Assembly (NCBI RefSeq): GCF_028289705.1
Contig: NZ_JANQOI010000100.1
Span: forward strand, 47,474 to 111,473
Length of the DNA: 64,000 bases
Origin: Pelagibius sp.
Lineage (GTDB): Bacteria; Pseudomonadota; Alphaproteobacteria; Kiloniellales; Kiloniellaceae
Reading direction: 5' to 3'
Shown: in pieces, positions 25,702 through 35,362 of the stretch
How positions within the stretch are numbered: the first letter of the stretch is position 1
Layout of the letters: every line of letters begins with the position of its first letter
The notes under the pieces: generated by a model
What the model was told of the DNA's origin: nothing
The model's database searches: none
The model's input: the letters and a program-made list of their open reading frames with translations, nothing else
Program-made: the position numbers and the translations under genes

Positions 25702-26697
25702 ATGCGTATCCGCCCCAACCGCGCCGGCCAGCCGACCCCCGCAGAACTCGAGGAACTGCAGGAATGGCGCAGCAGGCGGTTCCGCATCCTGGTCTGCATC
25801 GACGGCTCGGAGGAGTCCTACGAGGGCCTGCGCTTCGCCGCCCAGATTGGCCATAGCGACGACTGCGACATCATCCTCTGTTACGTACGGCCCATCGATC
25901 AGGGCTTGAGGACCGGCGGATTGCAGGTCCGCGTGGCGCGGGAGAACATCCTGGAGTGGGGTCTCGACCTGCCGGGGGTGCGCTACCTCAAGAAGGGCTT
26001 CGAAATTCTGATCAAGGAAGAAGGGATGGCACGGGACTGGAACGCCATGACCAGTTCGCGGGCGGTCTGGGGCGATCCTCTCGGCGACATCAAGACCGAG
26101 TACCGGCACGAAAGCGGGCGTGCCATCGTGCTGAAGCTGAAAGTCGCGCCGGATGCGGCCAGCGGCATCCTCGATCAGTACGAGCTTGGCCCCTACAACC
26201 TGATGATCCTGGGCGAGCCGAGCCGTTGGCAGGGGGAGCTCAGTTCCTTCTGGAATGCCGGCCTGGTGCAGAAGGTCGCCATGCTGTCGCCCTGCTCGGT
26301 GATGGTCGCGCGGCCGCGCAAGAACGGCCGCGGCCACCTGATCTGCACCGACGGCTCCGAGCAGTCCCTGGATGCGGTGCGCCGGGACGCGGTTCTCGCC
26401 CAGCATTGCGGCATGCCCATCACCCTGTTCTCCGTCGCGCCGGACATGGAAGCCCGCCCCAGAATCGAGGAAACCCTCGCCCAGACAAAGTCCATGCTGG
26501 AGGAGATGACGATTCCGGTCGCCAACACCATGGTGGGCGTGGGCGACCCCATCGGCCAGATCGTCGAGGCCGGCAAGGACTACGGCCTCATCGTCGTGTC
26601 GGATTCCGGCAAATCGCGGCTCAAACGCTTTCTCGTCGGCAGCGTCGCCTTCGGCGTCATGGGCCGCTCCGAGACCTCGGTCCTCAACGTCCGCTAG
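25702..26697 (+). CDS. Tandem universal stress protein (UspA-like)
   Basis: This 331-residue soluble protein has a first Usp half starting RFRILVCIDGSEESYEGLRF (residues 28-47) and a second starting HLICTDGSEQSLDAVRRDA (about 211-229). The second half carries the ATP-binding-type glycine motif VVSDSGKSRLKRFLVGSVAFGVM split around the usual G-x9-G-S. The first half has an inserted segment of about 50 residues (EYRHESGRAIVLKL region). It is cotranscribed with the DASS transporter, suggesting a regulatory subunit for transport, as seen for other transporter-Usp pairs. That role is inferred from position. Confidence 0.82.
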   Translation: MRIRPNRAGQPTPAELEELQEWRSRRFRILVCIDGSEESYEGLRFAAQIGHSDDCDIILCYVRPIDQGLRTGGLQVRVARENILEWGLDLPGVRYLKKGFEILIKEEGMARDWNAMTSSRAVWGDPLGDIKTEYRHESGRAIVLKLKVAPDAASGILDQYELGPYNLMILGEPSRWQGELSSFWNAGLVQKVAMLSPCSVMVARPRKNGRGHLICTDGSEQSLDAVRRDAVLAQHCGMPITLFSVAPDMEARPRIEETLAQTKSMLEEMTIPVANTMVGVGDPIGQIVEAGKDYGLIVVSDSGKSRLKRFLVGSVAFGVMGRSETSVLNVR

Positions 26698-26782
26698 CGC
26701 GCGGAACTTGCCCTGTCCCGTCCCAATGGCTATTGCCTAGGCCAGCGTACCGGATACCGCTGGTGGGATGGGAGGCCGAGCG

Positions 26783-27721
26783 TTGCTGCGCATTGCATGC
26801 CTTGGCGAGTGCATGATCGAACTTTCGGAAAGCGCGGCCGATAAACCCACCGACGGGCCAGGCCAGTCAGCCGCCGCCATGACGCGCACCTTCGGCGGGG
26901 ATACCCTGAACACCGCCGTCTATCTCGCCCGTTCGCTGCCCGGCGGCGCCGGCGCGGTCTCCTATGTCACCGCCCTGGGCGAAGACCCCTTCAGCGACGA
27001 GATGATCGCGGCCTGGCAGAGTGAAGGCCTGCGGACCGATCTCGTCGCCCGCCTGCCCGACAGGCTGCCGGGGCTCTACATCATCCGCACCGACGCACAG
27101 GGCGAACGGACCTTCCACTACTGGCGCAGCGCCGCGGCGGCCCGCGCGATGCTGGAGGAAGGCGCGGCAGCCGGCCTTGCCGATTCGCTCGCGGGCTTCG
27201 ACCTGATCTACCTCTCCGGCATCACCCTGGGCATCCTGGACGCCGACAGCCGCGCGCGGCTCCACGAGCTGCTGGAGAGGCTGCGCCAGAGCGGCAGCCG
27301 GATCGCCTTCGACACCAACTACCGACCCCGCCTCTGGCGCGACCGCGCCGTGGCGCAGGAGGCCGTGCAGAGCACGGCGGCCTTGGCCGACATCGCCCTG
27401 CCGACCCATGAGGACGAGGCGGCGCTGTTCGACGACCCTTCCCCCGAGGCGACCGCAGAGCGCCTGCACGGCCTGGGCGTCGGTGAGGTGGTGGTGAAAT
27501 GCGGCAGCGCGCCCTGCCTGGCGAGCCTGGAAGGGCGCCAGCACTGGGTTGGTGGCGAGACCGTGGAGCGGCCGGTTGACACCACCGCCGCCGGCGACTC
27601 CTTCAACGGCGCTTACCTGGCCGCCCGCCTGAGCGGCGCCGGCGGACCGGAGGCCGCCGCCGCGGGCCATCGCCTCGCCGGGCGCGTGATCACCATTAAG
27701 GGCGCCATCATCCCCGCCTGA
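26783..27721 (+). CDS. PfkB-family sugar kinase, 2-keto-3-deoxygluconate kinase-like
   Basis: This protein is 312 residues long if it begins at TTG 26783, which has GGGAGG seven bases upstream. ATG 26768 is in frame but lies within that ribosome site. The N-terminal IACLGECMIELSE, the FGGDTLNTAVYLAR sugar-binding segment and the C-terminal DTTAAGDSFNGAYLAA (anion hole with catalytic aspartate) are those of ribokinase-fold kinases of the KdgK type. It would phosphorylate 2-keto-3-deoxygluconate or a similar ketose in the Entner-Doudoroff route. No partner genes are adjacent. Confidence 0.85.
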   Translation: MLRIACLGECMIELSESAADKPTDGPGQSAAAMTRTFGGDTLNTAVYLARSLPGGAGAVSYVTALGEDPFSDEMIAAWQSEGLRTDLVARLPDRLPGLYIIRTDAQGERTFHYWRSAAAARAMLEEGAAAGLADSLAGFDLIYLSGITLGILDADSRARLHELLERLRQSGSRIAFDTNYRPRLWRDRAVAQEAVQSTAALADIALPTHEDEAALFDDPSPEATAERLHGLGVGEVVVKCGSAPCLASLEGRQHWVGGETVERPVDTTAAGDSFNGAYLAARLSGAGGPEAAAAGHRLAGRVITIKGAIIPA

Positions 27722-27818
27722 AGCCGCCGGCATGGGCGCAGCAGCCCGGCGCGAGCCCCGGGCCTGCCGCCCGGGAGCAGAGTTGCCGCGGGGGCCGCGA
27801 AAAAATCACGCGAAGAGT

Positions 27819-27847
27819 CTTGCAAGATCGCCGGAATTTCCCCAAAT
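27819..27847 (+). promoter_or_regulatory. Sigma-32 (RpoH)-like heat-shock promoter of groESL
   Basis: CTTGCAA at 27819-27825 and CCCCAAAT at 27840-27847, separated by 14 bases, closely match the RpoH consensus (CTTGAA, 13-15 bases, CCCCATnT). Transcription would start about 27855, immediately before the CIRCE element. Confidence 0.7.
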
Positions 27848-27857
27848 TGTGGTCGAT

Positions 27858-27884
27858 TTAGCACTCCTCTCTAGAGAGTGCTAG
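27858..27884. promoter_or_regulatory. CIRCE operator (HrcA binding site)
   Basis: TTAGCACTC, nine bases (ctctctaga), GAGTGCTAG: a CIRCE inverted repeat differing from the consensus TTAGCACTC-N9-GAGTGCTAA only in the last base. It lies at the predicted transcription start of groESL, 35 bases before the groES ATG, where HrcA represses under non-stress conditions. Confidence 0.93.
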
Positions 27885-27919
27885 CACCCGACAGGCAGAG
27901 AGCAACAGGGGAAATACCC

Positions 27920-28234
27920 ATGAAATTCAGACCTTTGCATGACCGTGTCGTGGTTCGGCGCCTCGACGAAGACGAGAAGACCGCCGGCGGCATCATCATT
28001 CCCGACACCGCCAAGGAAAAGCCCAGCCAGGGCGAAGTCCTGGCCGTCGGCCCCGGCGCCCGCAACGAAAAGGGCGAGATCGTCGAATTGGACGTCAAGG
28101 CGGGCGACAAGGTGCTGTTCGGCAAGTGGTCCGGCACCGAGGTGAAGATCGACGGCGAAGACCTGTTGATCATGAAGGAATCCGACATCATGGGCGTGCT
28201 TGAGAACACCAAGTCCGCCAAGAAAGCCGCCTAA
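27920..28234 (+). CDS. groS: Co-chaperonin GroES
   Basis: This 104-residue subunit of the heptameric lid of the GroEL chamber begins [15 protein letters not shown]. It contains the mobile loop [17 protein letters not shown] (about residues 23-39) and the conserved [16 protein letters not shown] end. ATG 27920 follows AGGGGAA at good spacing; the in-frame upstream extension overlaps CIRCE and is not real. A lysine/alanine-rich tail of about eight residues is slightly longer than usual. It is cotranscribed with groEL 31 bases downstream. Confidence 0.97.
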   Translation: MKFRPLHDRVVVRRLDEDEKTAGGIIIPDTAKEKPSQGEVLAVGPGARNEKGEIVELDVKAGDKVLFGKWSGTEVKIDGEDLLIMKESDIMGVLENTKSAKKAA

Positions 28235-28244
28235 CCCGGCCTAA

Positions 28245-29900
<1,656 letters not shown>

Positions 29901-29926
29901 GGTCGAAACACAACGACTGCCTTACA

Positions 29927-29957
29927 GGGGCCGGCCCAGCACCGGCCCCTTTTTTTG
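29927..29957 (+). terminator. Rho-independent terminator of groESL
   Basis: GGGGCCGG (29927-29934) pairs with CCGGCCCC (29942-29949) around a seven-base loop, followed by an uninterrupted run of eight T. It closes the groESL transcript before the AT-rich gene at 30038. Confidence 0.92.
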
Positions 29958-30037
29958 GGTCCAGGATACTTGGTGCAACCAATCCAATGAAGTGTACTGT
30001 GGCGCACCTGCTTGGTTGATTGTGGAGTTTTCCAAAA

Positions 30038-30823
30038 ATGCTTGAGCTAAACTCAGGTCTGCTACTTTCTAATACTCTCTATTTGGCCCGTTTGGCATTC
30101 CATGAGAGGATTGATGAAGATGCGGCCGTTTCCGAACATTCAAAGAAAATCTACTTGGAAGCGTGTGATCGTTTGCAAGAGTATTTGGAGATCTGCGATT
30201 TAAAGGCATCAATGAGAGCGCTCAGCAGAATACAGGGAAATCTAGGAACAAACGACAAATTTAAGTATAGCGACTTCAAGGAACTTTCTGACGACCTTTT
30301 CCTCAGAATGCGAGACGAACTGGAATTGACTCCTTGTTTCGTTCTGGAATCTAGCAGGGGGCGGTTTTACGAACCAGAAGAACCATTGTTTGGAAATGCT
30401 GTCGCATCATTCTATCCGTCAGCCTATCAAGAGATCGAAGAGGCAGGGAAGTGCCTGGCTCTAGGGCGATCAACCGCTTGCGTATTCCATTTAATGCGGA
30501 CGATGGAAGTCGGCGTTCGGGCGGTTGCAAACGGACTAAGGATTCCGGACCCCACGAAACCTGCAGAGAAAAACTGGGGCGCCATAATCAGGAAAATCCA
30601 TGAAGCTATTGTTGCGCGCCAAAGATGGCGCCGAAAAGCTGATAAAGCCTTTTACGAGGAAGCTGTTGCGAGTCTGGATGCCGTCAAGAATCCATGGCGC
30701 AATGCCACTATGCATGTTGAAAAGACCTACACCGAAGAAGAAGCGGAAAACATCTTCTACATAGTGCGTGGTTTCATGATGAAGATCGCTTCGCGGATTG
30801 ATGAGTCAGGGAAATTTGTCTAA
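30038..30823 (+). CDS. HEPN-like protein, AT-rich orphan gene
   Basis: This 261-residue, all-helical soluble protein is counted from ATG 30038. Near the C terminus R221-N-A-T-M-H226 gives the RNxxxH motif that forms the ribonuclease active site in HEPN domains. It is set in a helix (WRNATMHVEKTYTEEEAENI) as expected, and an earlier helical block (about 145-180, CVFHLMRTMEVGVRAV) would form the rest of the bundle. Codon use is clearly AT-richer than in groEL and the MBL gene on either side, suggesting recent acquisition. No cognate antitoxin-like gene is adjacent. HEPN proteins serve as toxins, abortive-infection effectors or RNA-processing factors; which applies cannot be decided. Confidence 0.6.
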   Translation: MLELNSGLLLSNTLYLARLAFHERIDEDAAVSEHSKKIYLEACDRLQEYLEICDLKASMRALSRIQGNLGTNDKFKYSDFKELSDDLFLRMRDELELTPCFVLESSRGRFYEPEEPLFGNAVASFYPSAYQEIEEAGKCLALGRSTACVFHLMRTMEVGVRAVANGLRIPDPTKPAEKNWGAIIRKIHEAIVARQRWRRKADKAFYEEAVASLDAVKNPWRNATMHVEKTYTEEEAENIFYIVRGFMMKIASRIDESGKFV

Positions 30824-30898
30824 GGTCGAGAAAATGTGGGTTCTTCCGTGCAAAGTTGTGGCGCGGAAAGGGTCAAAAGACCCCGCCTCCCTGCTCTC

Positions 30899-30933
30899 AT
30901 TCCAAGTTGATACACACGGCGGTTACTTGGAAT
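30899..30933. repeat. 9-bp inverted repeat downstream of the HEPN-like gene
   Basis: ATTCCAAGT (30899-30907) is perfectly inverted as ACTTGGAAT (30925-30933), 17 bases apart. No T run follows, so it is not a standard terminator. It lies in the 155-base gap between two convergent genes and could be a bidirectional stem or the end of an inserted segment. Confidence 0.4.
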
Positions 30934-30978
30934 ACAGCGCTCGTATGGCCCCTAATAGCGCTTGGCTCAACTGAAGCT

Positions 30979-31845
30979 CTAAATCCCATTCACCGGGATC
31001 TTCAGGTAGGAGATGCCGTTGTCTTCCGGCGGGGGGAAGTGGCCGGCGCGCATGTTCACCTGCACCGCCGGCAGCATCAGCACCGGCATGGAGAGCCCGG
31101 CGTCGCGCCCCTCGCGCAGGGTCACGAAATCCTCCTCGCTGATGCCGTCGCGGATATGCAGGTTCCCGGCGCGCTGGGCGGCGACCGTGGTTTCCCAGGC
31201 GAAGACGTCGCGCCCCGGCGCCTTGTAGTCGTGACAGAGGAACAGCCGCGTCTCGGCGGGCAGCGCCAGGATGCGCTTCACCGAGTGATAGAGCTGGCGC
31301 GCGTCGCCGCCGGGGAAGTCGGTGCGCGCCGAGCCGTAGTCCGGCATGAAGAGGGTATCGCCGACGAAGGCGGCATCGCCCAGCAGATAGGTGATGCAGG
31401 CCGGCGTATGGCCGGGCGTTTCCAGGACCCGGGCCTCGAGCCCGCCGATGGCGAAGCTCTCGTCGTCGCGGAACAGATGGTCGAACTGGCTGCCGTCGGC
31501 GGCGAACTCGGCGTTCAGGTTGTAGACCGCCTTGAAGGCCTCCTGCACCCGGCAGACCTTGGCGCCGATACCGATGCGCCCGCCCAGGCGTTCTTTCAGA
31601 TAGGGCGCGGCGGAGAGATGGTCGGCATGGACATGGGTCTCCAGGATCCAGTCGACGCCCAGCCCGGCCTCCTTCACCGCGGCGACGATGCGGTCGGCTG
31701 ACATGGTGGTGCTGCGGCCGGACTTGGGGTCGTAGTCCAGCACCGAGTCGATGACCGCCGCGCGCCTGCTCTCGGGATCGGCCACCAGGTAGCTGGCGGT
31801 GAAGGTCGCCTCGTCGAAAAAGGCCGTCACGTCCGGCTGTGCCAT
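30979..31845 (-). CDS. Metallo-beta-lactamase-fold hydrolase, persulfide-dioxygenase-like (BLH type)
   Basis: This 288-residue protein has THVHADHLSAAPYL (metal-binding HxHxDH, about residues 69-82), later ETPGHTPACITYLLGDAAF and DTLFMPDYGSARTDFPGGD. This combination is typical of the ETHE1-related hydrolases such as Blh of the bigR operon and CstB-like enzymes. They oxidise glutathione persulfide to sulfite. The gene is divergent from a BigR/SqrR-type repressor and a membrane rhodanese, which strongly suggests a role in sulfide or persulfide detoxification. Glyoxalase II is excluded by the GSARTDFPGG-type region. Confidence 0.87.
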   Translation of the reverse strand: MAQPDVTAFFDEATFTASYLVADPESRRAAVIDSVLDYDPKSGRSTTMSADRIVAAVKEAGLGVDWILETHVHADHLSAAPYLKERLGGRIGIGAKVCRVQEAFKAVYNLNAEFAADGSQFDHLFRDDESFAIGGLEARVLETPGHTPACITYLLGDAAFVGDTLFMPDYGSARTDFPGGDARQLYHSVKRILALPAETRLFLCHDYKAPGRDVFAWETTVAAQRAGNLHIRDGISEEDFVTLREGRDAGLSMPVLMLPAVQVNMRAGHFPPPEDNGISYLKIPVNGI

Positions 31846-31950
31846 GCGTTCTCCCCTGATACCGAGCTGGTTCCCTTCCTAGCCCGACGCCCCCGTCTCA
31901 GACAATCCCTCGAAAGCGCCCGGGTGCGCACGGATCGCGCGTCTCCGCAC

Positions 31951-31992
31951 TTGACGCTTAGCATAAATATTCATATATCTGCAACTATGAAT
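31951..31992 (+). promoter_or_regulatory. Promoter with BigR-type palindrome overlapping the start codon
   Basis: TTGACG (31951-31956), a 17-base spacer and TATATC (31974-31979) form a good sigma-70-like promoter. The predicted start is at about 31986-31987, the ATG itself. ATTCATA (31969-31975) is inverted as TATGAAT (31986-31992), spanning the -10 box and the start codon. Published SqrR sites contain ATTC and GAAT half-sites, which both occur here, so autorepression is likely. Confidence 0.6.
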
Positions 31993-32301
31993 GTTTCTGA
32001 GATGCAGGACGCGGCGACCCGGGCCGCCGATCTGATGAAGGCGCTGTCCAGCGAGAACCGGCTGATGATCCTCTGCCAGCTCGCCGAACAGGAAAAGACC
32101 GTCGGCCGGCTGGCGCAGGATCTGGGCCTGCGGCAGGCCGCCGTCTCGCAACAGCTCGCCCTGTTGCGCAAGGACGGGCTGGTGGCAGCGCGGCGGGACG
32201 GCCGCTCGATCCACTATCGCCTCGCCGGCCGCGAGGCCCGAGCGGTGATCGCCCTGCTCTACGACCTGTTCTGCGCCGGACCGTCCACCGGCAAGCCCTG
32301 A
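31987..32301 (+). CDS. bigR: ArsR-family persulfide-responsive repressor (BigR/SqrR-like)
   Basis: This 104-residue winged-helix repressor has the recognition segment LGLRQAAVSQQLALLRKDGL and wing VAARRDGRSIHYRL. Two cysteines, C30 (LMILCQL) and C96 (LYDLFCAG), sit at the positions that form the redox disulfide or tetrasulfide in BigR and SqrR. Those proteins release DNA when sulfane sulfur is present. ATG 31987 lies at the predicted transcription start, implying a leaderless mRNA; ATG 32002 is a possible alternative but lacks a ribosome site. The rhodanese gene follows 13 bases downstream and the MBL hydrolase is divergent, the classic bigR arrangement. Confidence 0.84.
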   Translation: MNVSEMQDAATRAADLMKALSSENRLMILCQLAEQEKTVGRLAQDLGLRQAAVSQQLALLRKDGLVAARRDGRSIHYRLAGREARAVIALLYDLFCAGPSTGKP

Positions 32302-32314
32302 GGAGTCCCCCACC

Positions 32315-32845
32315 ATGTCATCCGTCAAGACCATCGGCGCCGAGGCCGCAAAGACCCTGCTGGATCGCGGCGAAGCCGTCCTCATCGACATCCGCGAAAG
32401 CGACGAGTTCGCCCGCGAGCACATTCCCGGCGCCCACCATCTGCCACTCTCGGGCTTCGACGCCGCCGACTTCCCGGGCGAGCGCGAGAAGATTGCCGTC
32501 TTCCATTGCGCCAGCGGTGCCCGCACGGCCGAGGCGGCACCGCGCATCCTGGCCAGTGGTTTCGCCACGGTGTGCCGCCTCGATGGCGGGCTCGCCGCCT
32601 GGAAGGCCGCCGGCCTGGAAACGGTGGTGAACCGCAAGATGCCGATTTCCATGCAGCGTCAGGTGCAGATCACCGCCGGTCTGATGGTGCTGCTGGGCGT
32701 GGTGCTCGGCTTCACGGTCTCGCCCTGGCTCTTCCTGCTCTCCGGCTTCGTCGGCGCCGGCCTCACCTTCGCCGGGCTCTCCGGCACCTGCGCCATGGCC
32801 CGGCTGCTCGGCCTCATGCCCTGGAACCGGCGCGCGCTGGCCTAG
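32315..32845 (+). CDS. Membrane-anchored rhodanese (rhodanese plus DUF2892, YgaP-like)
   Basis: This 176-residue protein has an N-terminal rhodanese domain (about residues 8-105) with active-site loop FHCASGARTAEAA containing the sulfur-carrying cysteine, and a closing LDGGLAAWKAAG. Residues about 115-175 form the DUF2892 membrane hairpin (VQITAGLMVLLGVVLGFTV and LLSGFVGAGLTFAGLSG). It probably moves sulfane sulfur between persulfides and acceptors at the inner membrane. It is the second gene of the bigR transcript. Confidence 0.9.
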   Translation: MSSVKTIGAEAAKTLLDRGEAVLIDIRESDEFAREHIPGAHHLPLSGFDAADFPGEREKIAVFHCASGARTAEAAPRILASGFATVCRLDGGLAAWKAAGLETVVNRKMPISMQRQVQITAGLMVLLGVVLGFTVSPWLFLLSGFVGAGLTFAGLSGTCAMARLLGLMPWNRRALA

Positions 32846-32874
32846 CCCCGTCCCCGGCGATAGACTCCCGCGCT

Positions 32875-33609
32875 GTGAGCAGGAGTCGCGAAGAGGATCT
32901 CTATCCGCCGGTCAAGGCCTTCCTGGAAGGCCAGGGCTACAGCGTGAAGGCGGAGGTGCGCGGCTGCGACTTGGTGGCGCGGCGTGGCGACGAGCCGCCG
33001 GTGATCGTCGAGCTGAAGACCGGTTTCACCCTCGCCCTGCTGCTGCAGGGGGTGGACCGCTTGGCCGTGAGCGACCAGGTCTATCTCGCCTTTCCCGCAC
33101 CGGCCCGGGCGGCGGCCTGGCGGCACGACCGGCGTGCCATCCTGACGCTCTGCCGACGCATCGGCCTCGGCCTGCTGATGGTGCATAGCGATCGGTCGTT
33201 GGTCGAACCGCTGCTCGACCCTCTGCCCTACACACCGCGGCCCAACCGCAAGCGCCAAGCACTGCTTTTGAAGGAGTTCGCCCAGCGAGTCGGCGATCCT
33301 AACACCGGCGGCACCAACCGCCGGCCCATCGTCACTGCCTATCGCCAGGCGGCACTGGCCTGTGCGGCACTGCTCAACCGCCGGGGCGCCACCAAGGCCG
33401 CCGAGGTGGCGCGGATCACCGAAGTCGCGCAAGCGCAGAAGATCCTGCAGCGCGACGTCTACGGCTGGTTCCAAAGGGTCGAGCGGGGGATCTACGCCCT
33501 CTCCCCCAAGGGCGAAACGGCCCTCGAGACCTACGCCGACGTGCTGGAGACCCTGGAAGGCAAGGAGCGCCAAGCCGCCGAGCCCGACCCAACCAGGCGC
33601 ACGGGCTGA
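32875..33609 (+). CDS. DUF2161-family PD-(D/E)XK-type protein
   Basis: This 244-residue protein starts at GTG 32875. Residues 3-45 contain the nuclease-fold pattern: E in REEDLYPPVKAFLEGQGY, D in VRGCDLVARR and E-L-K in PVIVELKTGF. This is the layout of DUF2161 domain-containing putative phosphodiesterases. The C-terminal half (about 120-230) is a winged-helix-like segment (AAEVARITEVAQAQKILQRD). The biological role of the family is not known. It is widespread as a single gene in alphaproteobacteria, so it need not be a defence gene. It sits 29 bases after the rhodanese gene and may be read through from it. Confidence 0.78.
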   Translation: MSRSREEDLYPPVKAFLEGQGYSVKAEVRGCDLVARRGDEPPVIVELKTGFTLALLLQGVDRLAVSDQVYLAFPAPARAAAWRHDRRAILTLCRRIGLGLLMVHSDRSLVEPLLDPLPYTPRPNRKRQALLLKEFAQRVGDPNTGGTNRRPIVTAYRQAALACAALLNRRGATKAAEVARITEVAQAQKILQRDVYGWFQRVERGIYALSPKGETALETYADVLETLEGKERQAAEPDPTRRTG

Positions 33610-33725
33610 GGCATGCTTCGCGCCACTGGCTCCTGGCGTATACCGCCGGAAGGCCGTTCTTGCCACCTTGCCGGCGGGCGGTTATCGCTGGCCCCCGAAG
33701 CGGACAAGCCGTGGGAGAGAAATCC

Positions 33726-35219
33726 GTGCTGAGAAACCCGCTGCTCGTCGTCGCCCTCGTCATCACCGGAGCGATCGCCGCCTGGGGCATCGTGGATACG
33801 GCCGGGCTGGCCGCTGTGGCGGCAGGCCTCGTGAAAGTCCAGTTCACCAGCCGCGCCTGGTTCATCATGGGCACAGTCAGTTTCATGCTGATCGTCAGCG
33901 TCGTTCTGGCGCTTTCGCGCTATGGCCGCATCAAGCTCGGCAAAGACGAAGATGAGCCCGAATTCTCGACCCTGTCGTGGCTGACCATGCTGTTTGCCGC
34001 CGGCATGGGCGTCGGCCTGCTGTACTGGGCCACGGCCGAGCCGCTCACCCACTATCTTCTCATCGAGGAGGTCAGAGGGCCCAGAGGGGCCGCGGCCGAC
34101 GCTCTCTTCGTGACCAATTTCCACTGGGGCCTCCACGCCTGGGCGATCTATGCGCTTACCAGTCTGGTGATCGCCTACTTCGGGTTTCGTCTCGGCTGCC
34201 CCAGCCTGGTGAGTGCGCCGATCATCAAGGTCTTCGGCGCCAATGCCCTGACACGCAGCGTCGGCTGGCTGAGCGACCTGCTCGCGATCGTTGCCATCGC
34301 CATCGGCCTCGGCGGGTCCGTCGCCATGGGGGTTTTCCAGATCAAGGAAGGGGTCGATGCCCTGCTCGGGCTTCAGACTTCGGGCATGGAACTGGCGCTG
34401 GTGATTTTCGCCGTGCTCTGCCTGGCCTATACGCCGCCCTTGATGGTGGACCTGAGCCGCGGCATGGCGGTCCTCTCCAACACGGCGATGGCCATCGCTT
34501 CCGGACTGATGGTCTTCGTGCTGCTGGCCGGCCCCACGCATTTCATCATGGGTGGAGTGCTGCAGGCGGCGGGCGAGTATCTGAGCGGCGCCCTCGTGCA
34601 TGGCTTCCGCACCTTTACCTTCATGGACGAGCAGGTCGGCGAGTGGTTCCAGTCCTGGACGCTGACCTACATGGTCTGGTGGCTTGCCTGGGCGCCCTTC
34701 GTCGGCGTTTTCATTGCACGCATCTCACGGGGGCGGACGATCCGGGAGTTTCTCTGCGGCGTGATTCTGGTGCCGACAGCGTTCTCCATGCTCTGGTTCG
34801 GGGTCTTCGGCAGCGTCGGCATCTACGGCGCACTCAAGACCGAGCTGCCGATTCTGGAGGTCGTGCGGAACAACGTCAGCGGCGTGACCTTCTTCGTGCT
34901 CGATGTCTTCCCTTGGCCACTGCTCACCGTCTCCGCCGTCGTGGCGGCGGCCTTCTTGTTCATTGTCACCAGCGTGGTGAGCGCCGCATTCGTGCTCGGC
35001 ATGTTCTCGACGGGTGGCGACCTCAACCCCGCTGTGCGGGTCAAGCTGACCTGGGGCGCAATCCTGGGCGCCCTGGGATTGGTGATGATCCTTTCCGACA
35101 GCATCGACGCCGTTAAATCGATCATAGCCCTGGGCGCCCTGCCTTTCGTCTTCGTGGTGTTGCTGCTTGTCATTTGTCTGCTGAAGGCACTGAAGTCGGA
35201 GCGATTGGACCGGTCATGA
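33726..35219 (+). CDS. BCCT-family betaine/choline/carnitine transporter
   Basis: This 497-residue membrane protein starts at GTG 33726 after GGGAGAG. It has the 12-helix BCCT layout, and family segments are AAGMGVGLLYWATAEPLTHY (about residues 90-109) and the tryptophan-rich YMVWWLAWAPFVGVFIARISRG (about 318-339, in two halves) typical of the substrate aromatic box. It should import betaine-like trimethylammonium osmolytes or nutrients coupled to sodium or protons. There is no long C-terminal osmosensory tail. Its stop codon overlaps the start of a 39-residue membrane protein (ATGA). Confidence 0.92.
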   Translation: MLRNPLLVVALVITGAIAAWGIVDTAGLAAVAAGLVKVQFTSRAWFIMGTVSFMLIVSVVLALSRYGRIKLGKDEDEPEFSTLSWLTMLFAAGMGVGLLYWATAEPLTHYLLIEEVRGPRGAAADALFVTNFHWGLHAWAIYALTSLVIAYFGFRLGCPSLVSAPIIKVFGANALTRSVGWLSDLLAIVAIAIGLGGSVAMGVFQIKEGVDALLGLQTSGMELALVIFAVLCLAYTPPLMVDLSRGMAVLSNTAMAIASGLMVFVLLAGPTHFIMGGVLQAAGEYLSGALVHGFRTFTFMDEQVGEWFQSWTLTYMVWWLAWAPFVGVFIARISRGRTIREFLCGVILVPTAFSMLWFGVFGSVGIYGALKTELPILEVVRNNVSGVTFFVLDVFPWPLLTVSAVVAAAFLFIVTSVVSAAFVLGMFSTGGDLNPAVRVKLTWGAILGALGLVMILSDSIDAVKSIIALGALPFVFVVLLLVICLLKALKSERLDRS

Positions 35220-35335
35220 GCAATCTCCTCGATACCCTCCTGAATATCGAAGTCTTCGCTTTCATCGGCTTGCTGGTCTGGCTCTATTTCAAACCCAGCG
35301 CGCTGGACCGGGAAAAGGACTCCGATCCAAAGTGA
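35216..35335 (+). CDS. 39-residue single-span membrane protein coupled to the BCCT transporter
   Basis: ATG 35216 overlaps the transporter stop in ATGA, and the frame ends at TGA 35333-35335. The peptide has a short polar N terminus (MSNLLDTLLNIE), one hydrophobic segment (VFAFIGLLVWLYF, about residues 13-25) and a charged tail (KPSALDREKDSDPK). Translational coupling and the membrane span suggest a small accessory subunit, similar in logic to KdpF or other micro-subunits of transporters. I know no family name. Confidence 0.65.
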   Translation: MSNLLDTLLNIEVFAFIGLLVWLYFKPSALDREKDSDPK

Positions 35336-35362
35336 GCGGCCCGCTATGGCGCGCCGCCCCGT

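Noticed and set aside
32506..32874. N-terminal extension of the DUF2161 gene
   Set aside because: The extension is out of frame with, and overlaps, the rhodanese gene; GTG 32875 gives the expected start.
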